Assembly (NCBI GenBank): GCA_030248215.1
Contig: JASANG010001863.1
Span: 45,636 to 109,635, forward strand
Source of the DNA: Enoplolaimus lenunculus
Taxonomy: Eukaryota > Nematoda > Enoplea > Enoplida > Thoracostomopsidae
Direction of reading: 5' to 3'
DNA length: 64,000 nucleotides
The notes beneath the pieces are model-generated. The model worked only from the letters and a program-made list of their open reading frames with translations. It ran no database searches and was not told where the DNA came from. The position numbers and the translations under genes are program-made. Positions 35,731-47,372 of this stretch are shown here, in pieces (within the stretch, counting starts at the first letter, position 1; each line of letters begins with the position of its first letter).

Positions 35731-38594
35731 ATGAGTGGAAGTACGCCACAATCCGGCAACATGGACTACGTATGTTGTTTAATATGTTCTAGGAATATAT
35801 AAACCTGACTGAAAAAGCAATTTGGTCATCTGTCTACCATGATACAGTTGTCTGATTCGACATTCTTTGGTCACTAATTTTTTTGGCAATGAATTTGCTA
35901 TTTTATGTTTTAGATTCCTGATGGCGCATCCTCCCCGGACAGTTATTCCTTAACAGACCTCGAAGGAGAGATTGGAGCATCCGATATGAATGAATCCATC
36001 GGTGATGCCGGAACACTAGACGAACCAGTGTACGACACATTAGTAAGTATTATGACACATTAGTAAGTATAGATATTTCATCTGGCCGCAATTTCTCTCA
36101 TTTTCAGATCACTGTTATATTAGGTAGATTGTGATCAACAGTAAAATGCGTGTGCGCTATAAAAGCTAACTTGAGTTTCAGATGCGTGATGTTCGAGCAG
36201 TCGGCAGCAAATTTTATCATGTATTATACCCACAGAAGAGTCAAGCGTTGTTAAGGGATTGTAAGTTCGACGTAAAGCTTGATGTCGGTTATAACCTTAT
36301 AAAAGTTGATTTTGCCGGTAGCCCGAGTCGCTGAACTGGTCAATAAGGTCACGTATAAAAATATTGTATGTTACGTTTAATATTTTACATATAGCGTTTG
36401 ATAAGTTTACAGAAAATTGTGTTCTATTTTTGTGAAAATTGGTGCCGGCAAAAGCCATTTTGCAATAACCTTCATTGGCTACCACTTATATACCTTCGCA
36501 TGTGCAAATTTTTGTCTTAATATAAGGTTTTCATAAGGAATATTTATATCGGAACATGTATCATCAGGTAAACTTTTTCAGGGGATCTGTGGGGACCGTT
36601 GTTTTTATGCGTGTTTATATCGCTGTAAGTTTTATTTGAGATTTGCATTTTTGTTGTGAATATATATTTACTGCGTATTATGTGCGTAATGTTGAGTTGT
36701 AAAACTCTAAATGTGTGTGTTTAATTCGTTGGCATTACCTGCTTGACTAGCTTTCAAATAATGATGGTGACGAGGATTGCATTGCACAACTGTGTCTTTT
36801 GCACTGCAACAGGTTCTTGTGTCAAAATTTTACGACCATGTATACTTGTCACGACGAGCCATTTGTGCTTTCAAATTTACATCACGGAATAGGCAAAAAC
36901 TTCGCGTGTCAATACGTACGAAGATTTTTCGTGTCAGGAAATAATTCAAACACATCAACAATAGGAGTGTTTCTTGCAGAACTATGTATATATATCGCCA
37001 TAAGTGATCATGTTCTAACACTACGCACTATATCAGGATGCACAGTGAACCTGGATAATATATACCGGAATCGGAATCGAAACAGCAAATTTAGACCGAA
37101 ATCGGAATCAGAAGCGGAATCGGAACTACAAATTTTGTGAGTGAACGGATAATTAGTATTTATCGATTTAGGATGTCTGTTGGCTGGCAAAAATTCTGGC
37201 TCTGTAAAGCTAAAGTATAATCAATTATTGACAAGTTAAGTGATCGAAAAAAATTGAATAGGTAAATAATGCAGAATTTATATGCAACATATCACAACGA
37301 GTAAATCGGAATTCCGGTTGCACCCTGCTATATATGTTGTTGTAAACCTGATAACTATTATAATAATAGAGTGTAGTATTTTGCATCAATTGGTTCATTT
37401 TTCAGTGTAATGACAGACCTTGGCGCTGCCAGTAAACACGGGCCTCGGTTCACTGAAGTGTTTGTTATTACGTGGTTTGGAGCATGTGTCGTAACGCTTA
37501 ATATCAAACTTCTCGGAGGAACAATGTAATTATATGTGCAATTTATTAGCCCTTATAAATTTATCGTGCTGTGAACGGCGATTTGAACTCCTCTTTGAAT
37601 ATGAAAATGTTTCACAGATAATGGACATCTATACCTGCGCAACAAGTTTGAGAAAGAGGCATGTTGACTGTTGTCTATCGATGTGTGTTCGATTTACTGT
37701 GCACTTCTAGTTTGTTTGGTTCGTTATTTAAAACCTATAACGACTTTTTGTTTTGGTACGCATTCTGCAATTATATACGTATTAAGGTATATTTTCAGAT
37801 CATTTTTCCAAAGCTTATGTGTCCTTGGCTACTGCTTGCTTGCTCCAGCAATTGCGCTTTTGGTATGCAAAGTAATTATTGCGCTGTGGTCGGAACAAAC
37901 TGTGATCCTGTTTTGCATACGCCTCGGTGTCACTATATTTGGATTTTGTTGGGCAACTTTTGGTACGTACGAAAATGTTTATATATATTTCATTAATTTT
38001 ATGGTATTTCTTGCTCAGAATAACACAGTTTTTGTTCAAATTTTGCATTTATGTACCTAAACATTATTTGATTATTAAATTTATGTACGTAAATTTTCCC
38101 AAACTGATTTAACGCTATTGCATATATTTTTTATATATATTCCCAAGTTGATAAAATTGTTTTAGGGAAAATATCTCTATATGTTGATTGAATATTTGTG
38201 GTGTTACGTATTTTTTGCAAACTTGTGCAGTACCGGAGCTGAGCGGACAGGGGTGGGAGCTCCCCCAAACTCCAGGGTGGGGGCCCCAAACTCGCGAGCG
38301 AAGCGAAGCGAGAAACCAGATACATTTTAAAACTTTGTTGGTTTTTTAAACCGGTTAGAGTGGGGGTCCCCAAATGGGAGGTATGGGGTGGCTGCTCCGG
38401 CCTTGAGCATGCGGCTATTCCTTATATAATCTCAGTGTGTAAATATTTCCGTTTGTTATATCTTTATAGCATCAACAGCGTTCTTTGCTAACACTCAGCC
38501 GCCAAACAAGAAAGCGCTTGTGATATATCCAATATTTTTGTTTTATTTTGTGCTCAGTTGGATGATCGTATCAAATACACATTACGACCATTAA
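35731..38594 (+). CDS. YIPF6: Yip1 family membrane protein YIPF6, 232 aa (7 exons)
   Basis: Exons 35731-35769, 35914-36042, 36182-36260, 36582-36624, 37406-37525, 37799-37962, 38470-38594; phases 0,0,1,2,2,1 agree (699 bases). The protein starts MSGSTPQSGNMDY, then an acidic cytosolic region (DLEGEIGASDMNES). The family core follows: MRDVRAVGSKFYHVLYPQKS, WDLWGPLLF, FTEVFVITWFG, KLLGGT, SFFQSLCVLGYCLLAPAIAL, and NTQPPNKKALVIYPIFLFYF near the end. This matches vertebrate YIPF6 (236 residues) from end to end. The Yip1 domain should have five membrane helices. Family members sit in ER exit sites and Golgi membranes, bind Rab GTPases and shape vesicle traffic. The start has A at -3 and fits the family length. 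A possible poly(A) signal is at 39100-39105. The intron 2 donor is duplicated 20 bp downstream. Confidence 0.95.
36043..36070 (+). other. Tandemly duplicated 5' splice site in YIPF6
   Basis: The sequence ACACATTAGTAAGTAT occurs twice, 20 bp apart, so two identical gtaagt donors follow exon 2. Only the first keeps the reading frame. Confidence 0.8.
38225..38404 (+). mobile_element. Family M MITE
   Basis: Begins CCGGAGCTGAGC and ends in GGTGGCTGCTCCGG, with a CTCGCGAGCGAAGCGA patch inside; an inverse copy lies at 48420-48595. In the last intron of YIPF6. Confidence 0.7.
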
Positions 38595-39691
38595 TATGAT
38601 TTGTTTGGTCCCGTAAAAACTTCAGTCTCAAACTGTTTTCTCGTAGGTTCTGGTTTATTGGACGTTGCAATACAAGCAGCAAATTCCGGAAATAATGAAT
38701 AACCAAGTGTCTAGACATATCTCTTGCTAAAACGACGTATGTAAAATCTGGTATTTACTTTGCTTGGGCCTGAGTTTAAATAGGGCGCTTATCGCGAATG
38801 GTTCATTTTGTCATATTGAAATACTTTGAGGTAAAAAGTTTAACCTGATATGAGATTTGTTATGACTAGTCAGTCGCTGTACAGTACGTAATATTTATTG
38901 TTGTTGCTGTTGAATATTTACGGACTATATATATTATGGTGTTTATTAACATATACTATATACTACCGCCTGTTAATGCAAAACGTTTAACGTCGGTGCT
39001 TGTTCATTTTCCCTTCACAAGCTTAAGCCTCAGTTATGGCAAAATCTTAAAATTTCAAAAACAAAGTGGAAAACTGTACAAGAGCTCAGATGTTTCACGA
39101 ATAAAGATTGGTTTGCATCACAGTTAAATTTTACAAATGTTCTAAACATATTTGTATTCTTTATATGGAATATAAGACAGAACATAATTGTTGTTACTTA
39201 AAAAGGTAAATATAAACATCACTCACTGGTTCTCATAGCCGGGTTTCAATTTGTAGTAGGATAAATTTCAAAATCTTTAAATGTATTTTGGAACGCTTTT
39301 TTAACGTCCTGGTGGCTTTTTACCACTTAAGTATGGGAGGAATTTATAACACAGATACTGTGTCAAAATTTTACTGTAAAGTTAGTCTTTTGAAAAGTAA
39401 AACGTTACTAATTTGCTTATTGAGTCGTCATTATTAAGCGTAAGTTAACAATATTTTCAAGATGTTAACATTAGCCAGGATGCCATCGGATGTGAGAAAA
39501 ATCCGGAACATGAGCCGGATGTCAACAATTTTTGCTGGAAACGGGCTTGAAAATATTTGGCAATGAAAATTATATTGAATTTCCTTATCAATCTGCTAAG
39601 AATTGTCGAAAATTTGTTTTTAAGCTTGCGTTTTGAGAAAATTCCGTATTTAGAATCTGCAAAATTAACCCCAGTGGTACAAATTACTCAC

Positions 39692-39779
39692 TGAGCAGTA
39701 CAGCGTTCGTAAAAAAGAAGGTAGACCTCCGTTTATGCCCCATTTCGGCTGCTGACTTAAAACGCGGATTCGTTGCCAT
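39692..39779 (-). other. Candidate first coding exon, unknown gene
   Basis: An ATG opens MATNPRFKSAAEMGHKRRST followed by FFFTNAVLL and a good gtgagt donor in phase 1. A second minus frame also stays open up to the same donor. No confident next exon was found; one option near 39087-39045 would add a short hydrophobic tail. Product unknown. Confidence 0.28.
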
Positions 39780-39830
39780 CGCAGTGCTTCCTTCTGTTTA
39801 TCTTCTGTGTTAAACTTGCGTTTCTGTGCA

Positions 39831-39972
39831 TGGCCAATGTATAGAACAGGGCTGTAACAATAAGCTTATTTCTAAGAGTAAGAGTGACTTTATATCTAAG
39901 CGTAAAGTCTAAGAGCCTATTAAGCAAAAACCTAGTCTAAAACTTAAGCTTACCTCTGATCTTTACATGGTC
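39831..39972 (+). mobile_element. Family A MITE, decayed
   Basis: GGCCAATGTATAGAACAGGG left; CCTCTGATCTTTACATGG right. Confidence 0.7.
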
Positions 39973-40436
39973 CCTGAGTATGTATAACTTTACTGGTGTA
40001 ATAAATGACTATATGGTTTGCCTTGCATTTGAGCAGTTAGTCGGCTGAGGCTGTTTGCGGTATATAATGGAGCTGAGTGGGAAAATAAAAAGACGTCGCA
40101 GTGCCACTGTTACTTTTATAAAAACTTAAAACGGTCAATAGTGACGGAATCTGCGAAATTCGTTGCCAACTCGGCTGATGTTACTTCTAATACAGTAGCT
40201 CTAGATTAAACATAAGCATAAAGTTCAAGTGTATTATAGCAGCAAGCGCTGCAAATCAACCTGAGTCGAATCAGTATATAGTAGTATCGTGGGCCGCCAA
40301 CTTTCAACATGAAGTTAAAATGCTTGGCTCGTGCTAAAATTGTAAAATGGGCCTATTTGCTGAAGTAATTTTACAAAGTTTAGTTTTATAAGGTGATTCT
40401 TGTCAGAACTACACGCTCGGGAAGACGTATTTCTCG

Positions 40437-40800
40437 AGGTACTGCGAATATAGCATGGTTCTTCCCTTAATTTCTCCGCAACATGGCCACGCCGGGAAAC
40501 AAACTTTGGACCTCTCGGTCGCGACTCACGCGCACTACCCATTACACCACTCGGCCGATCTCTATATTTCTTTAGTGCTATTTGCGCACGTGTGAGTTAA
40601 CATAACACCACCACCACAAATACCATTCTTTATAGTACTGCGAATATACATGGTTTTTTCCGCCAATTTCTCTGAAACATATGATCACGCCGGGAATTGA
40701 ACGAAGCTCTAGCTCACGAGTCAAGCGCACTACCCATATTGCACCACGAGGCGGCCGATATATCTTTTTAGTGTTGTGCACGTGTGACTTCACATTTCCA
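40437..40800 (-). repeat. Two tandem tRNA-derived SINE-like units
   Basis: Units at about 40437-40570 and 40634-40770 share GTACTGCGAATATA, an AATTTCTC block and a tRNA-like part. On minus it reads GGCCGAGTGGTGTAATGGGT (box A-like) and GTTCAATTCCCGG (box B-like). Acceptor stems do not pair, so these are not working tRNA genes. Confidence 0.6.
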
Positions 40801-40974
40801 AAACTCTGAACCGCTACAGTATCAAACATACCGACATAGTATAACTTTGTACATATAGACTTGGGTTTAGGAATATGCCTATTTATATATACTATTGTTA
40901 CACAACCTCAAAGTAACAGCCAAAATTTGTATGAGATGTGGCCCATTCCCAGAATCCTGGCTCCGCTTGTGGAA

Positions 40975-41148
40975 CCAGGCCCATAGCCAGCTCACCTTGC
41001 TGCGGGGGGTTAAAAATTGTTCAGGAGGAATATTCAAAGGGTTTTAATGAGTTACAAGCAAGGTTGAAAAGTTTCTAGAATGGGGGCAGAATTTTTCCAT
41101 GGATGGGTGCTGAGCCCATCCTGGCCCCATCTTGGCAACAGGCACATG
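40975..41148 (+). mobile_element. Family E MITE
   Basis: CAGGCCCATAGCCAGCTCAC left, CTTGGCAACAGGC right; just downstream of the helical orphan gene's stop. Confidence 0.8.
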
Positions 41149-41216
41149 TGGGGCAGATGAACGCTGTTGCTCTGGTTGTTTATAATCTTCATATTGTTTC
41201 AGATATTTTTACAGCA

Positions 41217-44200
41217 TCAAATATCATCGTCTGCGCTGTCTTGTACAGCTCGAATCAGTACATTTTGTAGGGTTGTATTTGATACCCGTTTAGTCAATTC
41301 GGTGATTAACTTCGATCTGTCAGTTGAACTTTTCAAATACGCTAACAAGTATCGAAATGTAATAAAATCACGATGTAACGCAGGCATCACCAGCGCTAAA
41401 TAATGGTCATGGGTAAGAATGTAATGACGCAATTGTTGCAACGAATTTTCCATAATAAACTGTATACCGATCCACGGATCCGGAGCGTTCGGGTCGTTGA
41501 TGCATGGCGGTGGAACGTACGTAACGCCGCGTTTTCGCGCTCGAATCCGCGCGCGCATAATAGCTATGTCTTGTTGCTTTTTAGCGTTTTTATTCAGTCG
41601 AGCTGAGCCGACATCTTTGACAAGTTCGAGAAAAATTTGCGTTGTTACCCGGAACAGCGTTCGCGGATTGATGGTGTGTAGCGCGTGCGAAACGAATACA
41701 AATAGGTCTTCGTGAAGAAAGCTGCTGCAAATTTGACGCCAATGAAGCATGGCTGAAATAATTAAGACGATTTCATAAACAAGACCGGTTTCTTGTAGTT
41801 GGTGTTCTAGCTTTAATTATATAGATTGATATATCTTTGTTTGCAGTAATACACATAGTTGTACATTATAGACAAGTAACTATAATAGGTACATCCAAGT
41901 AGGAAGACCTTCTTATAACTGCATGTATGTACCAAGCCAGCGTTTGCTCAAAAATGGTTCATTTATAATGGCTTGTTGTGAAGATTTCTCGCCCAAGTTT
42001 ACCTTGTCAGTTACTGTGCTCCAATTAAGATTTGCGGCTGCTGCGGTTTAATTAAAAGGTAGACCAACGTGTACACTGTAAAAAATGGCGAATCAAATTC
42101 ACTCTCTCCGAAATATATAGGCTTTTCCGGACTGCAAAACTGAGTCAAATTCGACTCCGCCAGAGTCAAACGTAGCGACTTAATAGGTGAGCCGGATTTG
42201 ATTCGGGCGGAGTCGAATTTTACTCAGTTTTGTAGTCCGGAAAAGCAGTGGCGGATCCAGGATCTCAAAATGGGGGGGCAAAATTTCAGAGGTAATAAAC
42301 TTATTTTTGACCCATACTGCAGTGATCCAAATAAGAGGGGGGTCCTCATTTTGAGTCCCAATTAATAGGAGTCCGTATCCCTAATAAGAATCCGTTACCG
42401 GGTAGAGCCCGTAAACCCTTGTTTAGACTCCATATAAGTGTATTATCACTAATTGTAGCGCATAAATGACTCCAGGGCCAAGAAACTTTAAAGCGTGCTT
42501 ATACTATTGTGTATAAAACAGAGAAATAAACAGCGTAGAACAGCAACAGACACTATATAATTATTGTCGAGATGCTGGTGGTGGGGCCACGGCCGGGGTG
42601 GCCCCCCCGTGGATCCGCCATTGCGGAAAAGCCTATTTGGGAGAGAGCCAATTTGACTCATCATTTTTTGCAGTGTAACTTTAAACTTATATACGAAACT
42701 ATCAAAGGCTAAAATATTAATCCTTTCTCACATGAATATTTTCAATTTCAAATGAGACAATTTCAAGGTAGGATTCGAACCCCAGTCTCACGGGTGGGAG
42801 GCGTTTACGATGACCACTGAGCTATAGGAGCTTGACGCTCGAGCCCGAGGGAGCTCTCACGTCTTGTGGAGATTTTGCACTGCGCATATATGGTAGAATT
42901 GTTAAACACTGCTCACAGTGTATATATTACTCGTATATTATTGTATTTAGTTGCTCATAGTATACTCTATGAGTGAAAGGGTTAATATTTCAATTTTATT
43001 TATCTTTAGTCTGAAATCGTAAGTTTTAGTTAAACAGCATCAATAATCTCAAACCAAATTAAAAACATATGCTTACCTAAATATTCTTGCTGCCATGGAC
43101 TGAGTCGAAACCACACAAACCGAACAACGTCAACAAATCCGTATTGCATTGCCCAATGGGTTGCGTCATGAATTGCTTGATGTGGGGGAATGCCTGGTGT
43201 ATCGAACAATTTTTCTTCGTTTTCGCCTAAAACAAACTTTGTTTACAACGTTTTTTTAAAATAACTAAACTGATAATTTACATCATTGCATCTCAACGCT
43301 TGTGTGCAATGAACTATCAAATTGTTTAATAAACAAAGTTGTTCCTCGTAAACATGAAAGTTCCATCTCGCTTTAGCGACGGTTCGGTCGCTCTTAATTG
43401 TTTTATCTGAGAAGTTATTACTTCCAAAAATTATATTTTGGCTACGCCTCGGCTCAGATTATGCATAGAAAAATCATTCTAATTAATCATAAAGTTCTTA
43501 GTTTACAAATATGTTTGTCGAATTTTGACTCAGTTTGTGCAGACAGGAAAAGACTTTCGGAGAGAATCAATTTGACTCACCATTTTTTGCAGTGTAGTTT
43601 ATTATCGATTTTATAATATATATACCTGCGCTCAGAACCAAAAACCAAAAATCGTACAATGGATGTCCGGCAAGTCGGTTTTGAAACGACCGGATATGAT
43701 GTTTTGAATACTGTGCAAGTGTGTCTTCGTGCGCATATGCGCAAGCAAACTGAAACTGCAACAGTGGCCAATCAGCGTTTTGCTGCATAATTCGTAACGC
43801 AGTTGAATGGTGATCAATTGTCAGCCGCATTTGATTCCAAACTGCTTGTTCAATGAACAGCTTCAAATGTCGTGTTCGAGATTTGAATCGACGGTTGGAA
43901 CATTGGAATAGATGTTCGTGTTTGGACGTCCATAGGCTTATTTCTTGACATCCACGCTGAATTAGATTTTAAATAATTGATTTAACCGGTTGAACTCAAA
44001 CAACCTATCAGAATACAGTATTTAAGCACGTAATGAAGTTTTCAATCCAATAGAAGAAAGATTAGCTTTTTACTGCTAAAATTTTTTTACATTTTGTTTA
44101 GTTCCCCCTAGAAACCTGGACGCTTCTAACAGTAACATGGGCCACACTTTCTAGTATAGATTTGCAAAAAATACAGCGTGAACGCAAATCTTATTTTTAA

Positions 44201-45822
44201 ATTTTTGATGAATTTTGTGATTCTATACGTTAAGCAGTAGCATATAGTACTCTTCACTAAAATTTTGCTGCGGATACGGTGGGACTCGTATCCACGACGT
44301 ACGGATTACCGGTCCGCTGCTCTAACCATCGAGCTAAACAGCCATAAAATGCCCCTACTCGTAGCACTTAAACCTTAGTTCACAGTGGCAGAGGTTGAAA
44401 CCTTCATTTACTTTTTACAGATTGAAAAAGTTTGATGGCCTTTGACACATGACTATCATGTGAAACCTACGTTTAGGGTGCACTTAATATAAGTTTATCT
44501 TTTTTGTTGAACATATGTAGAAACGATAACTTTTACATTGAGACACTCGTTCATTGTTTCACGCATTTCTTTGTTGAAACCACAATCTCGCAAAAAATAT
44601 TCAACCATTCTTCGATTTGGTCGGCTGTCAGGTGCTCCTTAAAACGAACAACACATAAAAAATGCATAAAGTCAGGAAAATCACGCTACCGAAACGCAAC
44701 CGAATACCAAAATCGAGAAAAAGCGGCCCATGTATAGGACAGGGCCGGAACAGTAAATCATATTCCTAAGCCTAAGCGTAAGCGTGTGGATGAGCCTATT
44801 CCTAAGCCTAAGCCTAAGCCTAAGCGTATGAATGAGCCTATTCCTAAGCCTAAGCCTAAGCCTAAGCCTAAACAAAACAATTACCTAAAGCTTAAACTGA
44901 CTCTATTATAGCCCCTCCGTTAAACGATCCGGCCCTGTTCTATACATGGGCTGAATAAGCAAACATTAGTTCTATCTGCATAGTATCAGAAACAAAATTT
45001 ATGTCACATGTAACGCTGCCAGAAAATGCTTATAGTTAGTGGAAGGGCCGGAGCAGCCCGGTCCCGTAGCCAAGGGGGGCAGGGGGCTCAGACCTTCCTG
45101 GAAAATTTTTGCCCCCCTTAGGAAATTTTCAACCTTGCTTGTAACTCATTTAAAACACTTGAATGCCCCTACTGAAAAAATTTTAGCTTCTCCCGTAGCA
45201 AGGTAAGCTGGCTACGGTCCTGGAGTAGCCATTCCTTTATCCGTCATTTAACGGGAGCCTCCTCCCCGAAAGGGACTCCAACCCTAGCCGATTGAAACAA
45301 AAATTTTGTGCCAAACAAAGGACTAGCAAAGTAGGTGTGTAAATCTTAATTTTTTTATTCGAAATATATTACGTTAATGAAACTTTACAAAAAAACAATT
45401 GTGAAAATTTTTTCAATGGAACAGTTGCCGAATGTTTAAATTGAAAACATTTTTGATTTTTACAATTTTTGGCTATCATATAGCCAAGTACATTGCAAAA
45501 AATGGTCAATCAAATTGACTGTCTCCGAAATACACACTACGGGGCTACACAAAATGAGTCAAATTCGACTCCGCCAGAGTCAAACGTGCCACTCACAGTG
45601 ATTTAAATTTAACTCTGGTAAAGTTGAATTTTGACTCAGTTTGTGTAGTACCTTAAAGCGTATTTCAGACAAATTAAATTTGAGTCACCATTTTTTGAAT
45701 TGTATATACGCACCAGAATCGCTAATTCGACCAATGTTTGCTTGCAGAAATGCAGAAGACAGCGAACTTTGTGCTAATTTCATCAGTGGCAGTGGAGCCC
45801 CAATGGAACTTGAATCATTCAT
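41217..45822 (-). CDS. Unrecognised alpha-helical protein, 408 aa (5 exons)
   Basis: Exons 45822-45714, 44637-44537, 43956-43626, 43226-43077 and 41752-41217; phases 1,0,1,1 agree (1227 bases). There is no signal peptide or membrane segment, so it is probably intracellular. After a Ser-rich start (MNDSSSIGAPLP) nearly all of it looks helical and rich in Trp, His, Phe and Leu. A basic patch follows two cysteines (QCSNRRFKSRTRHLK, about 85-99). Segments such as HWAMQYGFVDVVRFVWFRLS and YLAMLHWRQICSSFLHEDLF recall ankyrin-like helical repeats, but no consensus ankyrin (G-TPLH) is present. A second basic stretch (MRARIRARKRG) lies in the last exon, and the C-terminus is acidic (DSADDDI). I do not recognise the family. 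Family C elements abut the exon 1 donor and lie in two introns; family G, F and B elements fill intron 4. Confidence 0.7.
42246..42623 (+). mobile_element. Family F MITE (hAT type) with perfect target duplication
   Basis: CAGTGGCGGATCCAG to GGATCCGCCATTG, flanked by CGGAAAAG on both sides. A family B fragment sits inside it. Confidence 0.93.
42315..42505 (-). mobile_element. Family B fragment nested in family F
   Basis: TACTGCAGTGATCCAAATAA and about 190 bp of family B interior, then truncated. Confidence 0.8.
42719..42984 (-). mobile_element. Family G element with tRNA-like core
   Basis: Termini TAATCCTTTCTCACATGAAT and the inverse GAGTGAAAGGGTTA. On minus the core reads CTATAGCTCAGTGGTCAT (box A) and GGGGTTCGAATCC (box B), separated by about 35 bp as in a tRNA gene. 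So a tRNA-like pol III promoter sits inside terminal inverted repeats. Confidence 0.85.
43514..43597. mobile_element. Family C fragment
   Basis: Right half only, ending CCATTTTTTGCAGTGTA, 29 bp from the exon 3 donor of the helical orphan gene. Confidence 0.8.
44269..44345 (-). pseudogene. tRNA-like sequence, probable tRNA pseudogene or SINE head
   Basis: On minus it reads TTTAGCTCGATGGTTAGAGC (D arm, box A) with a 7-base anticodon loop CCGGTAA (Thr GGT-like), then GGATACGAGTCCCAC as the T arm. The acceptor ends do not pair and base 33 is C rather than T, so it is unlikely to make a working tRNA. Confidence 0.5.
44727..44951 (+). mobile_element. Family A3 MITE
   Basis: GCCCATGTATAGGACAGGGC left; CCGGCCCTGTTCTATACATG right, with a long CCTAAG tract. 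Confidence 0.88.
45058..45223 (-). mobile_element. Family E MITE
   Basis: GGTCCCGTAGCCAAGGGGGG to GCTGGCTACGGTCCTG. Confidence 0.8.
45489..45704. mobile_element. Family C MITE
   Basis: Ends only a few bases from the exon 1 donor of the helical orphan gene (45713). Confidence 0.85.
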
Positions 45823-45927
45823 ACTATAGAACGAAAGTAGTTGCTAAACTATTTGGAGTTTGTAGCATATTTCATATTTACAACGTATTTGCTGAAACAA
45901 TTATTTAATGCAATTTTCAGGTAGAAT

Positions 45928-46113
45928 TAGGGTTGCGCTATACTTGACGTCCGTCGCTGTCCGTCACCGTATGTAAACCGTATGGCACCGTCCGTCACCA
46001 TGCGTTATCGTACGTGAGTTATTTGCGTACAATACCGCACGCCGACGGACGGGGCCGTGCAGGTTACGAACGGCGCCGGATGGCGGCGCACGTCAAAAAA
46101 GTATAGCGCAACC
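45928..46113. mobile_element. Family J MITE
   Basis: GGGTTGCGCTATACTTGACG at the left and inverse (AAGTATAGCGCAACC) at the right. The interior is strikingly GC-rich, with repeated CCGTCCGTCACCG-type words, unlike the rest of the window. Confidence 0.85.
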
Positions 46114-46387
46114 ATTGGTATAAATCTGATCATAATATTAATTAGCCATTCCTATTTAATAAACACAGTGAAAAACGGTATTTGAAGGCAAAAAATAAGG
46201 GCTGTTTTTGGCAAATCTTATGAACTAAATTTGCTCTACCTACGTTTACGTTGCGCTAAACTGCGTCAAAATTCGTAACGTTTATTTGAAACCACTTCAA
46301 CATCTCCTATACTTCAGTAATTCTGCAATTAATCGACATAAAGACGGATTCGGAAATTTCAGATTTGAGCCGCACGACATAATAGTG

Positions 46388-46910
46388 AATAATGCGGGGT
46401 TCACGTTACCGATTGTGCGCTTGAGACCTGATTTGTCCCCTACCAATGGTAGGTAGGATGTAGAAACAACCTATATGAATAGATTGTTAGCTAGCTACTA
46501 CCCATATGGGTACCTTACGACTGTAGCTATGGGTAACTAGTCTTCGGCTTGTTACCCATATGGATACCTTGCGATTGTTTTAACAATACTTACAGTTTGC
46601 GTATTTTTTAGATTTTTTCGAAAGGTATATTGTAAAAAAAGACTAAACCAGGCTTGTAAAACAAAACTCACTGTGCTGAGTCGTGTTAAAGTGCAAGCTT
46701 GAAAGTGCATTATGATGTCATCTATATGGACTACAAGCAGACATCTTGACTGTACCCATATGGGCAGGTCAATATTTCAAGAACCTAGCTATGTGCAACA
46801 GTTTACTTTCTGTTGGTATCCATATGGGTAACAAAAAAGTTAGTGTGTACCGCTATGGGCATAGCGACAAAACAGGTACCAAACGAACAATTGATAACTT
46901 TAACCCTACA
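46388..46910. mobile_element. Family L element, second copy, different palindromes
   Basis: Starts TGCGGGGTTCACGTTACCG; the right end is a decayed inverse. Inside are four copies of a TACCCATATGGGTA-type palindrome. Apart from the ends and the CATATG-centred palindromes the interior differs from 29856-30542. Confidence 0.6.
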
Positions 46911-47062
46911 TAAACTCGCCGCAATCGAAGCGAGCTAGAAGCCAAACGCAATTTTAGCGCTATAAATCTCAATATCAACATTCGGTGTTTGTTACTGTTG
47001 CGCAGAGTGGCGTGCGGCGAGGCGTGACGGCGACCGGCACAACAAAGTATAGTGCAACCCTA

Positions 47063-47299
47063 AGTGTCGCGCTATACTTGACGGCCGGCGCCGTCCTTTG
47101 CGTCACCAGTGCGGCGCCGTCCGTTACCGTCTGTCACCCGTACGGCGCCGTCCGTTGCCGCTCGTCCCTATACGTTATCGTACGTGAGTAATTTACGTAC
47201 GATACCGCACGGTGATGGACGGCGCCGGACGGTACCGTGCAAGTGACTTGCGGCGCCTGACGGCGCCCCACTTCAACAAAATTATAGCGCAACCCTAAA
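47063..47299. mobile_element. Family J MITE
   Basis: Complete; a partial third copy precedes it at about 47000-47062. It ends about 75 bp before the start codon of the 64-residue gene model. Confidence 0.85.
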
Positions 47300-47372
47300 C
47301 CGGAAAACGGTTAATGTTAATAGAGTTGTAAAATTGGCAAAAAGGTCATAAAGATTGACGTATTCTAGCAAA

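Larger units (their letters stand above)
42072..42677. mobile_element. Family C MITE interrupted by another transposon
   Basis: The two halves of a complete family C element (42072-42245 and 42624-42677) are split by a family F insertion. Lies in intron 4 of the helical orphan gene. Confidence 0.92.

Noticed and set aside
37661-38060. Overlapping 111- and 129-residue ORFs
   Set aside because: They are YIPF6 exon 6 read with its flanking introns, in frame and out of frame.
44269-44345. Functional tRNA-Thr gene
   Set aside because: Acceptor stem does not pair and T33 is absent.
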